Source: Mycolicibacter sp. MU0102 (GTDB taxonomy: Bacteria; Actinomycetota; Actinomycetes; Mycobacteriales; Mycobacteriaceae). From it: a stretch of DNA of 64,000 nt. Under the pieces are notes generated by a model. It was not told the DNA's origin. It worked only from the letters and a program-made list of their open reading frames with translations, and did not search any database. The translations under genes and the position numbers were made by a program. Within the stretch, counting starts at the first letter, position 1, and the number at the start of each line of letters is the position of its first letter. The stretch lies in contig NZ_OY726398.1 in assembly GCF_963378105.1 (NCBI RefSeq), positions 124,001 to 188,000 of the forward strand. Direction: 5' to 3'. Shown here piece after piece: positions 50,523-59,637 of the stretch.

Positions 50523-53385
50523 GACCGCCGGAGGCACCGCGCCGCTGGGGACTCTGCGGGTTGTCAGGCGCATCGTCGCCGGGCTGATCACCGACCGCGG
50601 TGAACTTCTCGGTAGCCGGGTTCTCGGGGTCGGTTGCGGAGCCCTGAGCCGGGATCGCCGTCGTGGGAGCGTTCTCGGTGCTGTCTCCGCCGCCGGGGGG
50701 TTTGGGCAGGGACCGGGTTCGCTCGTCGGACGCCTCCGGCTCAGTTTCACCCTGCCGGCCGCGCCGGGCCTGCGACGCGTCACGGCCGCCGCGTAGTTCG
50801 CCCAGCCATGACTCGATTTCGCGTTCCTCGCCCGGTCCCGCGGATTCCTTGCCGGGGGACGGCACCCGCTCGGTCGCCGGGTCGGCTGCCGAGAAGCGGG
50901 TCGTCGGCGGCTCGGCCGGGCCGGTGTTGATCCGATTGGTCCGGGCGTTGGACGGATTGCCGCTCACCGGCCGGGTCGGAAGCTGTTCGGCGGGACGCCG
51001 TGCCGGGGCAGCGCGGCCCGGGGCGGGATGCGTGGGGTCGTGCGTCGGGCGCGGGGCGGCAGCACCTGCCGGGGCCGCCGCGACGGTTGCCGTCGCGGGG
51101 CGGCGGGTCACCCGGCGCCGCTCGTCGGGCAGCCGGATTTCGCCCAGACCGATCCGGTTCTGCAGGCGCTTCATCCAGCGTGGCGCCCACCAGCAGTCGT
51201 CGCCGAGCAGCTTCATCACCGCCGGCACCAGGAACATCCGGATCACGGTGGCATCCAGCAACAGTGCCGCCATCAGGCCGAACGCCAGGTACTTCATCAT
51301 CACCAAGTCGGAGAACACGAACGACGCGGCAACCACCGCGAGGATCAGTGCGGCCGCGGTGATCAGCCGGCCGGTTGTGGCCGTGCCGATCCGGATCGCC
51401 TCGGTGGTCGACATCCCGGATTCTCGTGCCTCCACCATCCGGGAGACCAGGAACACCTCGTAGTCGGTGGCCAGGCCCCAGCCCACCGCAACGACCAGGG
51501 CGATGACCACCACCATCAGGGGAGTCGGGGTGAAGTTCAGCAGCCCGGCGCCGTGCCCGTCGACGAACATCCAGGTCAAGATGCCCATCGTCGACCCGAT
51601 GGTCAACGCGCTCATCACCGCCGCCTTCAACGGCAGTACCAGGGAACCGAACGCCAAGAACATCAGCAGCGTGGTGGTGATCAGCAAGAGCGCCAACATC
51701 AGCGGTCCCTTGTCGACCATCGCGTGGATGCTGTCCTGTTCGAGCGCGGGTGTCCCGCCGACCAGCACGTCCAGGCCCTTGGGGGTGCTCAGGGTGCGCA
51801 ATGCCTTGATCTTCTGTGCGGCGTCGTTGCGGTTGACCAAGCCGTTCTCGATCACCCGGACGGAGGGGGACTTAGAGGCCCCGGGAAGGTAGGGGCGCTC
51901 CTTCCACATCTCGGCGGGATCGTCATCGGGAACGACGAACCCGCTGATCGCCATCGCGCGGTTGCGGATATCGGCAACCTGCTGGTCGGTGACCGGTTTG
52001 TCGGTATCGCTCGTGATCACCAGGGTCAGCTTCTCGGTACGGAAGCCGGGGAAGATCTCGTCGAAGTGCTCTTGGGCCACTCGAGCGGTGTTGTCGGGCG
52101 GCAGATACTTCTCGCTCATTCCGCCGAACGACAACTTGCCCAGCGGGATGATCAACAGGATCATCGCGATGACAATGGGGATCGCGAAGGCCAGCGGTCG
52201 CTGCATCACGTAGTTGACCAGCTTGCCCCAGAACCCGGCCTCGACCTCTTCGCGGGTTTTGGTTTTCTGGGTCTTCTCGGCGAACCAGCCGATGATGCGG
52301 TTGGAGAAGTCCCATTCCCGCAGGAACGGAATGCGGTACAGGGTGCGGACCCCGAGTGCGTCGACATTGGTGCCCAGCACACCCAGAATGGCGGGCAGCA
52401 GCGTGATCGACAAGATCGCGGCCAGGCCCACCGAGGCAAAGAACGCGTAGGTCAGCGAGTGCACGAAGCCCTGCGGCAAGACCAGCAGGCTCGCGCACGA
52501 GACGATGATCAGCACCGCAGAGAACACCACGGTGCGCCCGGCCGTCATCACCGAGCGCCGTACCGCCGCCTCGGTGTCATAGCCCTCGGCGATCTCTTCT
52601 CGGAATCGGCTCACCACGAACAGGCCGTAGTCGATCGCGATACCCAGGCCGATCAGCGAGACCACCGGTTGGGCGAAGAAGTGCACCGGCCCGAAATGGG
52701 TGGTGAGCTGCAGGATGCCCGTCGCCCCGGCGATGCTCAATCCACCGACGATGACCGGGAGACTGGCGGCGATCACCCCGCCGAACACGAAGAACAGCAC
52801 CACCGCCACCAACGGCAGCGCCAGCACCTCCATACGCTGTTGGTCGCTGGCGATAGTTCCGGTCAGGGCGTTGGCGATCGGTTGCAGGCCGCCGAGTTCG
52901 ACCTTGCCGCCGTCGAGCTTCTGCAGATCCGGCTCGACAGCCTGGTAATTCTTGAGGATGGTGTCGTCGTCGTCGCCCTTGAGCTGGATCGACGCGAACG
53001 CATGCTTCTTGCTTGAGTCCGCCATGTTGGCCAGGGCTTCGGGATTCGTGAAGTAGCCGACCCAGCTCATGATCTGATCGGGGTGGTCGCTCTTGACCTT
53101 GTTCAGCCCGTTCTTGACTGCGTCGAACCATTCCGGGTCATCGACCGTCTCGCCCTTGGGTGCGGTGAAGACTGCCACCACATGGCTGGTGCGGTCCCGG
53201 CCGTAGACCTCGTCGCCGACGATCGACGCCTGCACTGACTGACTGCCATCGTCGTAAAACCCGCTCTGGGTGACGTGATCGCCCAGGCTCATTCCGTAGA
53301 CGCCGCCACCCAGGCAGAGCGCCACCATCACGCCGATTACGATGAACCGGTAGCGGTATACAGTTCGACCCCACCAGGCGAACAC
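50482..53385 (-). CDS. mmpL3: Trehalose monomycolate flippase MmpL3
   Basis: This 967-residue RND transporter is essential in mycobacteria. It moves trehalose monomycolate across the inner membrane for mycolic acid assembly. It has twelve helices and the proton-relay pairs in GLGIAIDYGLFVVSRF and GWGLATDYEVFLVSRM, which are also the site bound by drugs such as SQ109. The last 220 residues form a disordered, Pro/Arg-rich cytoplasmic tail. The GTG start gives MFAWWGRTVYRYR, the normal N-terminus. It is the third gene of a trmB/NYN/mmpL3 minus-strand group, after a gap of 74 bases. Confidence 0.95.
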   Translation of the reverse strand: MFAWWGRTVYRYRFIVIGVMVALCLGGGVYGMSLGDHVTQSGFYDDGSQSVQASIVGDEVYGRDRTSHVVAVFTAPKGETVDDPEWFDAVKNGLNKVKSDHPDQIMSWVGYFTNPEALANMADSSKKHAFASIQLKGDDDDTILKNYQAVEPDLQKLDGGKVELGGLQPIANALTGTIASDQQRMEVLALPLVAVVLFFVFGGVIAASLPVIVGGLSIAGATGILQLTTHFGPVHFFAQPVVSLIGLGIAIDYGLFVVSRFREEIAEGYDTEAAVRRSVMTAGRTVVFSAVLIIVSCASLLVLPQGFVHSLTYAFFASVGLAAILSITLLPAILGVLGTNVDALGVRTLYRIPFLREWDFSNRIIGWFAEKTQKTKTREEVEAGFWGKLVNYVMQRPLAFAIPIVIAMILLIIPLGKLSFGGMSEKYLPPDNTARVAQEHFDEIFPGFRTEKLTLVITSDTDKPVTDQQVADIRNRAMAISGFVVPDDDPAEMWKERPYLPGASKSPSVRVIENGLVNRNDAAQKIKALRTLSTPKGLDVLVGGTPALEQDSIHAMVDKGPLMLALLLITTTLLMFLAFGSLVLPLKAAVMSALTIGSTMGILTWMFVDGHGAGLLNFTPTPLMVVVIALVVAVGWGLATDYEVFLVSRMVEARESGMSTTEAIRIGTATTGRLITAAALILAVVAASFVFSDLVMMKYLAFGLMAALLLDATVIRMFLVPAVMKLLGDDCWWAPRWMKRLQNRIGLGEIRLPDERRRVTRRPATATVAAAPAGAAAPRPTHDPTHPAPGRAAPARRPAEQLPTRPVSGNPSNARTNRINTGPAEPPTTRFSAADPATERVPSPGKESAGPGEEREIESWLGELRGGRDASQARRGRQGETEPEASDERTRSLPKPPGGGDSTENAPTTAIPAQGSATDPENPATEKFTAVGDQPGDDAPDNPQSPQRRGASGGLSAAELLRREGRY

Positions 53386-53459
53386 CTATACGCTCCTTAC
53401 TAAGGTCTGTGGAGACATCTTTCGGACCCGCGCGTCCCTGAATTCAAGCTCTCCAGTTG

Positions 53460-54155
53460 TCACTCTCGCGAGGTCAGTAGCGAGCTCAGCGGCCGGAACG
53501 GCTGCAGCCACGCCCCCTGTTCCGGCAGCGAATCAAGGCTGATCCGCGGCAACCGCTCCCGGAACACACCAGGGATGTCCTCGAGGTCGACGAACTCCAA
53601 GGTATCCGAGGCTAGCGCCCAGCTCGCATGTTCGCGAAATCCGAGCACAGAGGCGGCGATGCCGAGACCACATAGTTCTTCCAGCGGTTCCCGGAAAGCC
53701 TGACCGTCGGCGGAGGCGACCGCCACCGCCACCAGTCCCTGCTCCTTCCGCAGCGCGATGTGTTCGAGCATGTCGGAGTCGACATCACTGTCCTCATCGA
53801 TCTTCGGCTTGGCAAAGACCGCAAAACCCACGTTACGCAACGCTTCGACCCAGGGCCGGACGACGTCGGCGCTGCCGGGGGCGATATTGGTGAACACGGT
53901 CGCCTCGGGCTCCACCCTGACCTGCGGGTGCAACGCCGCTACCTCGGCAGTGCGGTTGAGCAGCCAGCGGCCCAATGCATCGAAGCGGGGCCGCTCCACG
54001 CCGGTTGGACGGCGGCCCAGGATCGCGCCCAGACCCATGTCCAGATTCGGGGCGTCCCACACCAGCAACACCCGTTGTGTCGGTGGTACCTCGACGGTCG
54101 GGTCGGTCCCAGTGGGCTCGGCGTCCACTCCGACTTTCAGGTCGGGGCTGGTCAT
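53460..54155 (-). CDS. NYN-domain protein (Rv0207c-like)
   Basis: This is a 231-residue soluble protein with a PIN-like NYN fold. LLVWDAPNLDMGLGAILGRRP near the N-terminus has the first acidic Asp-Asn, KIDEDSDVDSDMLEHI has the central acidic cluster, and VASADGQAF has the last. NYN proteins are usually RNases; the target is unknown. Its ATG shares one base with the trmB stop, indicating coupling. Its place before mmpL3 is kept in M. tuberculosis. Confidence 0.83.
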   Translation of the reverse strand: MTSPDLKVGVDAEPTGTDPTVEVPPTQRVLLVWDAPNLDMGLGAILGRRPTGVERPRFDALGRWLLNRTAEVAALHPQVRVEPEATVFTNIAPGSADVVRPWVEALRNVGFAVFAKPKIDEDSDVDSDMLEHIALRKEQGLVAVAVASADGQAFREPLEELCGLGIAASVLGFREHASWALASDTLEFVDLEDIPGVFRERLPRISLDSLPEQGAWLQPFRPLSSLLTSRE

Positions 54156-54925
54156 CAGACCCGCTCCCAGACGAACTCGTTGATGACGCTGCCCGCAGTG
54201 CGGCCCTTCGCCTCGTACTTGGTCGTGGGGCGAGCGATCGAGATCGGCAGGGCGGCGTCCCCGACCGGGTTGGTTACCCGGCGCAGACCCGGTTCGCCGT
54301 CGCCGGACTCGGCGATCTGCACCGCGTAGTCGGCATGATCGGTGGCCGCGTGCAGGATCCCGCCAGGCTGCAGCCGATCGGCGATCAGCGCCATGGTGGC
54401 CGGCTGCAACAGCCTCCGCTTGTGGTGCCGGGCCTTGGGCCACGGATCGGGGAAGAAGACGCGCACCCCGATCAGCGATGACGGGGCGATCAGGTACTCC
54501 AGCACGTCGAGGCCGTCGCCGCGCAGCAACCGGATGTTGCTCAGCTGTTCGCGGTCGATCGCGCACAACAATTGCGCCAGCCCGCGCTCGTAGATTTCGA
54601 CGGCGATGACGTCGAGGTCCGGCTCGGCCTGTGCCATCGCCACCGTGGAGGTACCGGCTCCGCAGCCGATCTCGAGCACCAGGGGAGCGTCGCGGCCGAA
54701 CCAGCCCTGCGGGTCCAGAGGCTGGGGCCGGTCCGGACCGTCCGGCGGCACGACCTCGGCGCCCAGGTCGGGCCAGAGCCGCTCCCAGGTCTGGCGCTGA
54801 CCGTCCGACAGTGCGGAGTGCCGGTAGCGGACGCTGAAGTTGCGGAAACGGCGTGGAGAGGGGGTGTCGACGCCAGGGACGTCTGGTGCTGACTCGACGT
54901 CGCGCTGAGCATGCATGCAGTCCAT
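54155..54925 (-). CDS. trmB: tRNA (guanine-N7-)-methyltransferase TrmB
   Basis: This 256-residue enzyme methylates G46 in the variable loop of tRNAs using SAM. It has motif LEIGCGAGTSTVAMA, the TrmB-specific FFPDPWPKARHHKRRL, and ATDHADYA. The N-terminal 50 residues are poorly conserved, so the start is uncertain. The ATG at 54925 gives MDCMHAQ, comparable with the M. tuberculosis MHAQ start; ATG 54916 or GTG 54949 are alternatives. The divergent Rv0209-like gene begins 165 bases away. Confidence 0.9.
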   Translation of the reverse strand: MDCMHAQRDVESAPDVPGVDTPSPRRFRNFSVRYRHSALSDGQRQTWERLWPDLGAEVVPPDGPDRPQPLDPQGWFGRDAPLVLEIGCGAGTSTVAMAQAEPDLDVIAVEIYERGLAQLLCAIDREQLSNIRLLRGDGLDVLEYLIAPSSLIGVRVFFPDPWPKARHHKRRLLQPATMALIADRLQPGGILHAATDHADYAVQIAESGDGEPGLRRVTNPVGDAALPISIARPTTKYEAKGRTAGSVINEFVWERV

Positions 54926-55089
54926 GGTGGCCCATGGACCGTCGTGTACCCACTTCGCGGTCCACATTGATACCCAACAGTTGCCTACCGGGGCCCATGG
55001 GCGGGCGGTTCTGATCCGGCGGTGACTCGCGCCGCGGCGGGGCAGCTGACACCATGGCCCCGGGGCCGAGCGCGCAGGGAGGCAGGGCC

Positions 55090-56049
55090 GTGACACAGGG
55101 GCACCAGCTCTTCGCCGACGAGCTGACAGCGCTGGCCATGCAGAACGCCGACCCGCGACTGGCGATGATCGCCGCGGCCATCACCGCGCCGTTGCAGGTC
55201 GCGGTACGTGGCCGGCGCGGTGTCGGTCGGCGCACCGTTGCCGCGGCGCTGGCCGCCGCCGGGGTCCGCGTCGCCGAGCAGCCCGCTGGCGCTCAAGTCG
55301 CCGACTTGTCCGTTCATGTCGTCGCCGAGGTGATCAAGCCCGAGGACACTGCCGCACTGCATGCCGCGCGTCGGCACCCGGTGCTGGTGGTGCTGAACAA
55401 GGCCGACCTATGCGGGCACGACGGTGTTGCCGAGGTCGCGGGCGCGACTCGGGGGCCGGTTGAGCCGATGTCGGCGTTGTTCGCGCTGGCCGCACTCGGC
55501 GGTGGGCTGGACGAGGCACTGTGGGAGGCCCTAGGCCGCGTCGCCGCGCGGCCCGCCGATCTGCGCTGCGCCGAGCTGTTCGTGAGCGGTCCGCACCCGG
55601 TGCCGCGCCAGACTCGCGAGCGGCTGTGCGCCACCGTCGACCTCTCCGGGGTCGCGGCACTGCTTGACCTGGCCGGCAGCGACGGCACCGTGGCGCAGGC
55701 CCGCGCACGGATGCGCCGGCTCAGCGGTGTCGATCGTGTCGTTGCCCAGCTGAAGATGATGGGCGCGGCCGTCCACCACCGGCGGATGTCGGAGGCGGTG
55801 ATCCGGTTGGAGGCGATGGCGGTCGGGGACAGCCGCCTCGACGAGTTTCTGAACCGCGACGCGACGGCCGCCGCCCGGCTGAGCGCTGCGGCGACCGCGG
55901 TCGACGTACCGGAGGAACCGGTGCTGGCACGGGCCCGCCGCTGGCAGGCTCACCGCAGCGCGCCTGTCAATGCCGCCCAGCGGTCCTGTGCCGCCGACAT
56001 CGCCCGGGGATCGCTGCGGGCCTGGGCGGCGACGCGGGACCGCCCATGA
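55090..56049 (+). CDS. P-loop GTPase-like protein (Rv0209-like), first of a pair
   Basis: This 319-residue protein has a G-domain-like part: a Walker A-like GRRGVGRRT near residue 45 and VVLNKADL, a G4-type motif, near residue 110. A helical region follows. I suggest a relation to bacterial dynamin-like proteins because the second gene has the paired membrane helices that such systems use; this is an inference. The GTG at 55090 has AGGGAGG seven bases upstream and is preferred to an ATG at 55054. Its stop overlaps the next start as ATGA. Confidence 0.78.
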   Translation: MTQGHQLFADELTALAMQNADPRLAMIAAAITAPLQVAVRGRRGVGRRTVAAALAAAGVRVAEQPAGAQVADLSVHVVAEVIKPEDTAALHAARRHPVLVVLNKADLCGHDGVAEVAGATRGPVEPMSALFALAALGGGLDEALWEALGRVAARPADLRCAELFVSGPHPVPRQTRERLCATVDLSGVAALLDLAGSDGTVAQARARMRRLSGVDRVVAQLKMMGAAVHHRRMSEAVIRLEAMAVGDSRLDEFLNRDATAAARLSAAATAVDVPEEPVLARARRWQAHRSAPVNAAQRSCAADIARGSLRAWAATRDRP

Positions 56050-57542
56050 CCGCCTCTGGTGCAGATTCGGCCGATCCAGACCCCACCATCGGGGTTGACG
56101 CCCTCGTCGCTGAGGTTGCTCCCGAAGTGCGTCCACCGACGGTGCGGCGCTGCGACGTGGTGGTGGTGACCGGCCCCTGGCTGGCGGGGGTCAGTGCGAT
56201 GACCCAAGCCCTGACCGACCGGATGCCGCAATGGCTGGTGATGGAAGCCACCGAACTCGCACCGGGGGAGGTGCCGCTGGCGGTGGTGTTCGTGGTGTCG
56301 GCAGCCGCCGTACTGACCGAGTCGGACTGCGCGCTGCTCGATGCCGTGGCCGCCCACACCGATGTGGTGATCGGCGTGGTCTCCAAGGTCGACGTCCACC
56401 GGCAGTGGCGCGAGATGCAGGCAGCAGCTCGCGAAACCCTTATCGGCCACGCGCCGCGCTACCGCGACGTGACCTGGGTGGGGGCAGCCGCGGCACCCGA
56501 ACGTGGCGACCCGCGGATCGACGACCTGATCGCGGAACTGACCCAACAGCTCGAGGAAGGCGACGCCCCGCGGCGTAACAGGCTGCGGTCTTGGGAGTTC
56601 CAGTTGCGTACCGACGCCGATCGCATCGACCGCGACGCCCGCGCGGAAGGGCGTCGCGCTCGAGTGACGCAACTGCAGGAGCAGCGTGACGAGGTGGTGC
56701 GGCAGCGGCGAATGTCGAAATCGGAGCGCGTGATCGCTCTGCGCAGCCGCATCGCCCAGGCCCGTGTGCAACTGTCCTACTTCGCCAGCAAGCGGTGCGC
56801 CTCGGTACGCAGCGAGCTTGCCGAAGACGCGGCGGGCATGACGCGGCGCCGGTGGGCCGAGTTCGAGTCCTATGTCCACGACCGGCTGACCGAAGTGGTG
56901 GCGGAGGTCGACCAGGGGATCACCGACCATTTGGCCGACGTCGCCCAGGAACTTGGGCTGGCCGCCCACGAACCGTCGGCCGTAACGGCGGTGACACTGC
57001 CGCAGGTCGACTCCGGCAAGCCGCCGTTGGAGTCCCGACGGTTGGAGACCCAGTTGATGGCGGTGCTGGGGATCGGCTTCGGGCTGGGCGTGGCCTTGAC
57101 CTTGAGCCGGGTCTTCGCTCATCTCGCGCCCGGACTTGCCGCGATGGGTGCGGCCGGATGCGCCATCGCCGGAGTGGTGGCCACGGTGTGGGTAGTCCGG
57201 ATTCGGGGGCTGTTGCGCGACCGGGTGGTGCTCGATCGGTGGGTGGGACAGGCCACCACCGCAGTGCGGTCCTCGGTGCAGGAGCTGGTGGCCCTGCGGG
57301 TGGTGGCCGCCGAGTCGGTGCTCACCGCCGAGCTCGCCGGGCACAACGAGACCGAGGCCGCGCGCGTCGCCGACCGGGTTGCCGCATTGGACCGGGAACT
57401 GCGTGAGCATGCGACCGCCACGGCCCGCGCTGCCGCGGTACGCGATCGCAGGCTGCCGGCGTTGCGGCGGGCGTTGGACAATGTGCGCGCTGAGCTGGGT
57501 GAATCAGGCCCCGTCGACGCCGCGGTCACGGGCGACAGATAG
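56046..57542 (+). CDS. Membrane-bound P-loop/dynamin-like protein (Rv0210-like)
   Basis: This 498-residue protein has an N-terminal nucleotide-binding-like part with a degenerate P-loop (VVVVTGPWLAGVSAM, about 38-52) and a G4-like SKVD (about 113). A long Arg/Gln-rich coiled coil follows (about 180-300), then two adjacent transmembrane helices (about 338-385) and a helical C-terminus. This order (G domain, helices, hairpin in the membrane, helices) resembles bacterial dynamin-like proteins such as IniA/IniC. It is coupled to the preceding gene. The function is unknown; envelope membrane repair or remodelling is my guess. Confidence 0.75.
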   Translation: MTASGADSADPDPTIGVDALVAEVAPEVRPPTVRRCDVVVVTGPWLAGVSAMTQALTDRMPQWLVMEATELAPGEVPLAVVFVVSAAAVLTESDCALLDAVAAHTDVVIGVVSKVDVHRQWREMQAAARETLIGHAPRYRDVTWVGAAAAPERGDPRIDDLIAELTQQLEEGDAPRRNRLRSWEFQLRTDADRIDRDARAEGRRARVTQLQEQRDEVVRQRRMSKSERVIALRSRIAQARVQLSYFASKRCASVRSELAEDAAGMTRRRWAEFESYVHDRLTEVVAEVDQGITDHLADVAQELGLAAHEPSAVTAVTLPQVDSGKPPLESRRLETQLMAVLGIGFGLGVALTLSRVFAHLAPGLAAMGAAGCAIAGVVATVWVVRIRGLLRDRVVLDRWVGQATTAVRSSVQELVALRVVAAESVLTAELAGHNETEAARVADRVAALDRELREHATATARAAAVRDRRLPALRRALDNVRAELGESGPVDAAVTGDR

Positions 57543-57575
57543 CTCGAGTTGCGATTGTTTCGATCCGTGTAGCTA

Positions 57576-57611
57576 TTGACGGTAATCTCTTATTTAATGA
57601 CGGTATAAGAG
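57576..57611 (+). promoter_or_regulatory. Candidate regulatory site upstream of pckA
   Basis: A perfect 7-base inverted repeat, CTCTTAT (57587-57593) and ATAAGAG (57605-57611), has an 11-base spacer. TTGACG (57576-57581) may be a -35, and TGACGGTA is directly repeated 21 bases apart. The region is AT-rich compared with its surroundings and lies 63 bases before pckA. Confidence 0.45.
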
Positions 57612-57673
57612 GTGACAGCGGCGCGCAGCTGCGGCAACGCCACCGAGTGACACAGGTTACACAGGAGAGCTCA

Positions 57674-59494
57674 ATGACCTCAGCGACCATTCCCGGTCTG
57701 GACACCGCCCCGACGAAGCATGGCGAGTTGTTGGCCTGGGTTCGGGAGGTCGCGGAGCTCACCCAGCCCGACCGGGTGGAATGGTCCGACGGTTCCGAGG
57801 AGGAGTGGAACCGGCTGATGGCCCTGCTGGTGGAGTCCGGCGCGGCGGTCAAGCTCGACGACGAGAAGAAGCCCAACTCCTACCTGGCGCTCTCCGACCC
57901 GGCCGACGTCGCGCGGGTCGAGTCACGCACCTTCATCTGTAGCCGCACCGCCGAAGGTGCCGGCCCCACCAACAACTGGATGGACCCGGACGAGATGCGG
58001 GCCACCATGACGGAGCTGTACCGCGGTTGCATGCGCGGTCGCACCATGTACGTCATCCCCTTCTGCATGGGCCCGCTGGGCGCCGAGGACCCCAAGCTGG
58101 GCATCGAGATCACCGACTCGCCCTACGTGGTGGCGTCGATGAAGGTGATGACCCGGATGGGCACCGCCGCGCTGGAGAAGATCGGCACCGACGGCGCCTA
58201 CGTCAAGGGCCTGCACTCGGTCGGCGCCCCGCTGGCCGAGGGTGAGCAGGACGTGCCGTGGCCGTGCAACTCCGAGAAGTACATCACCCACTTCCCGGAA
58301 ACCCGCGAGATCTGGAGCTACGGCTCGGGTTACGGCGGTAACGCGCTGCTGGGCAAGAAGTGCTACGCGCTGCGGATCGCGTCGGCGATGGCCCACGACG
58401 AGGGCTGGCTGGCCGAGCACATGCTGATCCTCAAGCTGATCTCGCCGGAGAACAAGGCCTACTACGTGGCGGCCGCCTTCCCCTCAGCCTGCGGCAAGAC
58501 CAACCTGGCGATGATCCAGCCGACCATCCCGGGCTGGCGGGCCGAGACCCTCGGTGACGACATCGCATGGATGCGGTTCGGCAAGGACGGCCGGCTTTAC
58601 GCGGTGAACCCGGAGGCGGGCTTCTTCGGCGTGGCGCCGGGCACCAGCCGCAGCTCCAACCCGAACGCGATGATCACGCTGGAGCGTGGGAACACCGTCT
58701 ACACCAACGTCGGCCACACCGACGACAACGACGTGTGGTGGGAGGGCATCGACGGGGAGACCCCGGCGCACCTCACCGACTGGAAGGGCAACGACTGGAC
58801 GCCCGAGTCGGACACCCCTGCCGCGCACCCGAACTCGCGGTACTGCACCCCGATGTCGCAGTGCCCGATCCTGGCGCCGGAGTGGGACGACCCGCAGGGC
58901 GTGCCGATCTCGGCGATCCTGTTCGGCGCCCGTCGCAAGACCACGGTGCCGCTGGTGAGCCAGGCCCGCGACTGGCAGCACGGCGTCTTCATCGGCGCCA
59001 CCATGGGCAGCGAGCAGACCGCCGCCGCCGAGGGCACCGTGGGCGCGGTGCGCCGCGATCCGATGGCGATGCTGCCGTTCATCGGCTACAACGCCGGGGA
59101 CTACATGCAGCACTGGATCGACACCGGTAAGCACTCCGACGAGTCGAAGCTGCCGAAGGTGTTCTTCGTCAACTGGTTCCGTCGTGGCGAGGGCGGCCGG
59201 TTCCTGTGGCCCGGCTTCGGCGAGAACAGCCGGGTGCTCAAGTGGATCGTCGAGCGGGTCGAGGGTAATGCCGGCGGCCAGGAGACGCCGATCGGCACCG
59301 TGCCCACCGCTGCCGACCTGGACCTGGACGGGCTGGACGTGACCGCCGCCGACGTGGACCAGGCGCTGATCGTTGACGCCGACGAGTGGCGCGCGGAGCT
59401 GCCGCTGATCGAGGAGTGGTTCGAGTTCATCGGCGACAAGCTGCCCACCGGCCTGCGTGACGAGTTCGAAGCCCTCAAGCAGCGCTTGGGCTAG
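57674..59494 (+). CDS. pckA: Phosphoenolpyruvate carboxykinase (GTP)
   Basis: This 606-residue enzyme has the same length as M. tuberculosis PckA. It converts oxaloacetate and GTP to phosphoenolpyruvate, the gateway of gluconeogenesis when cells grow on fatty acids or cholesterol. The GTP-type P-loop FPSACGKTNLAM and the active-site Cys are present, with highly conserved flanking blocks (ITHFPETREIWSYGSGYGGN). The ATG at 57674 has AGGAGAG four to eight bases upstream and gives MTSATIPGLDTAP, the known start. An intrinsic terminator follows the gene. Confidence 0.96.
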   Translation: MTSATIPGLDTAPTKHGELLAWVREVAELTQPDRVEWSDGSEEEWNRLMALLVESGAAVKLDDEKKPNSYLALSDPADVARVESRTFICSRTAEGAGPTNNWMDPDEMRATMTELYRGCMRGRTMYVIPFCMGPLGAEDPKLGIEITDSPYVVASMKVMTRMGTAALEKIGTDGAYVKGLHSVGAPLAEGEQDVPWPCNSEKYITHFPETREIWSYGSGYGGNALLGKKCYALRIASAMAHDEGWLAEHMLILKLISPENKAYYVAAAFPSACGKTNLAMIQPTIPGWRAETLGDDIAWMRFGKDGRLYAVNPEAGFFGVAPGTSRSSNPNAMITLERGNTVYTNVGHTDDNDVWWEGIDGETPAHLTDWKGNDWTPESDTPAAHPNSRYCTPMSQCPILAPEWDDPQGVPISAILFGARRKTTVPLVSQARDWQHGVFIGATMGSEQTAAAEGTVGAVRRDPMAMLPFIGYNAGDYMQHWIDTGKHSDESKLPKVFFVNWFRRGEGGRFLWPGFGENSRVLKWIVERVEGNAGGQETPIGTVPTAADLDLDGLDVTAADVDQALIVDADEWRAELPLIEEWFEFIGDKLPTGLRDEFEALKQRLG

Positions 59495-59517
59495 TAACCC
59501 GTTTCGAGTACTTCACG

Positions 59518-59557
59518 GAACCGCACTTAGGGGATTCCCTGAGTGCGGTTCTGTTTT
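59518..59557 (+). terminator. Rho-independent terminator of pckA
   Basis: A 15-base stem (59518-59532 with 59537-59551, one G-T wobble) closes a 4-base loop and is followed by TGTTTT. It is the clearest intrinsic terminator in the window. Confidence 0.88.
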
Positions 59558-59597
59558 CTCCGGGTGCGGGGGTGCGGCTCAAGTGACTGACGCCCCC

Positions 59598-59631
59598 ACT
59601 TGACAGCCGTCAAGTTTGCCCCCAGTACAGT
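59598..59631 (+). promoter_or_regulatory. fadD4 promoter with palindromic operator
   Basis: A perfect palindrome ACTTGAC-N4-GTCAAGT (59598-59615) overlaps a -35-like TTGACA (59600-59605). The -10 TACAGT (59626-59631) ends seven bases before the ATG at 59638, so the transcript is probably leaderless. The symmetry suggests a dimeric repressor such as a TetR-type protein. Confidence 0.55.
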
Positions 59632-59637
59632 CAGCCC

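Noticed and set aside
51028..53016. Plus-strand frame of 662 codons opposite mmpL3
   Set aside because: Shadow of MmpL3, His/Gln/Arg-rich with no domain.
57647..57674. Earlier in-frame start for pckA
   Set aside because: The ATG at 57674 has a strong Shine-Dalgarno sequence and matches the known PckA N-terminus.
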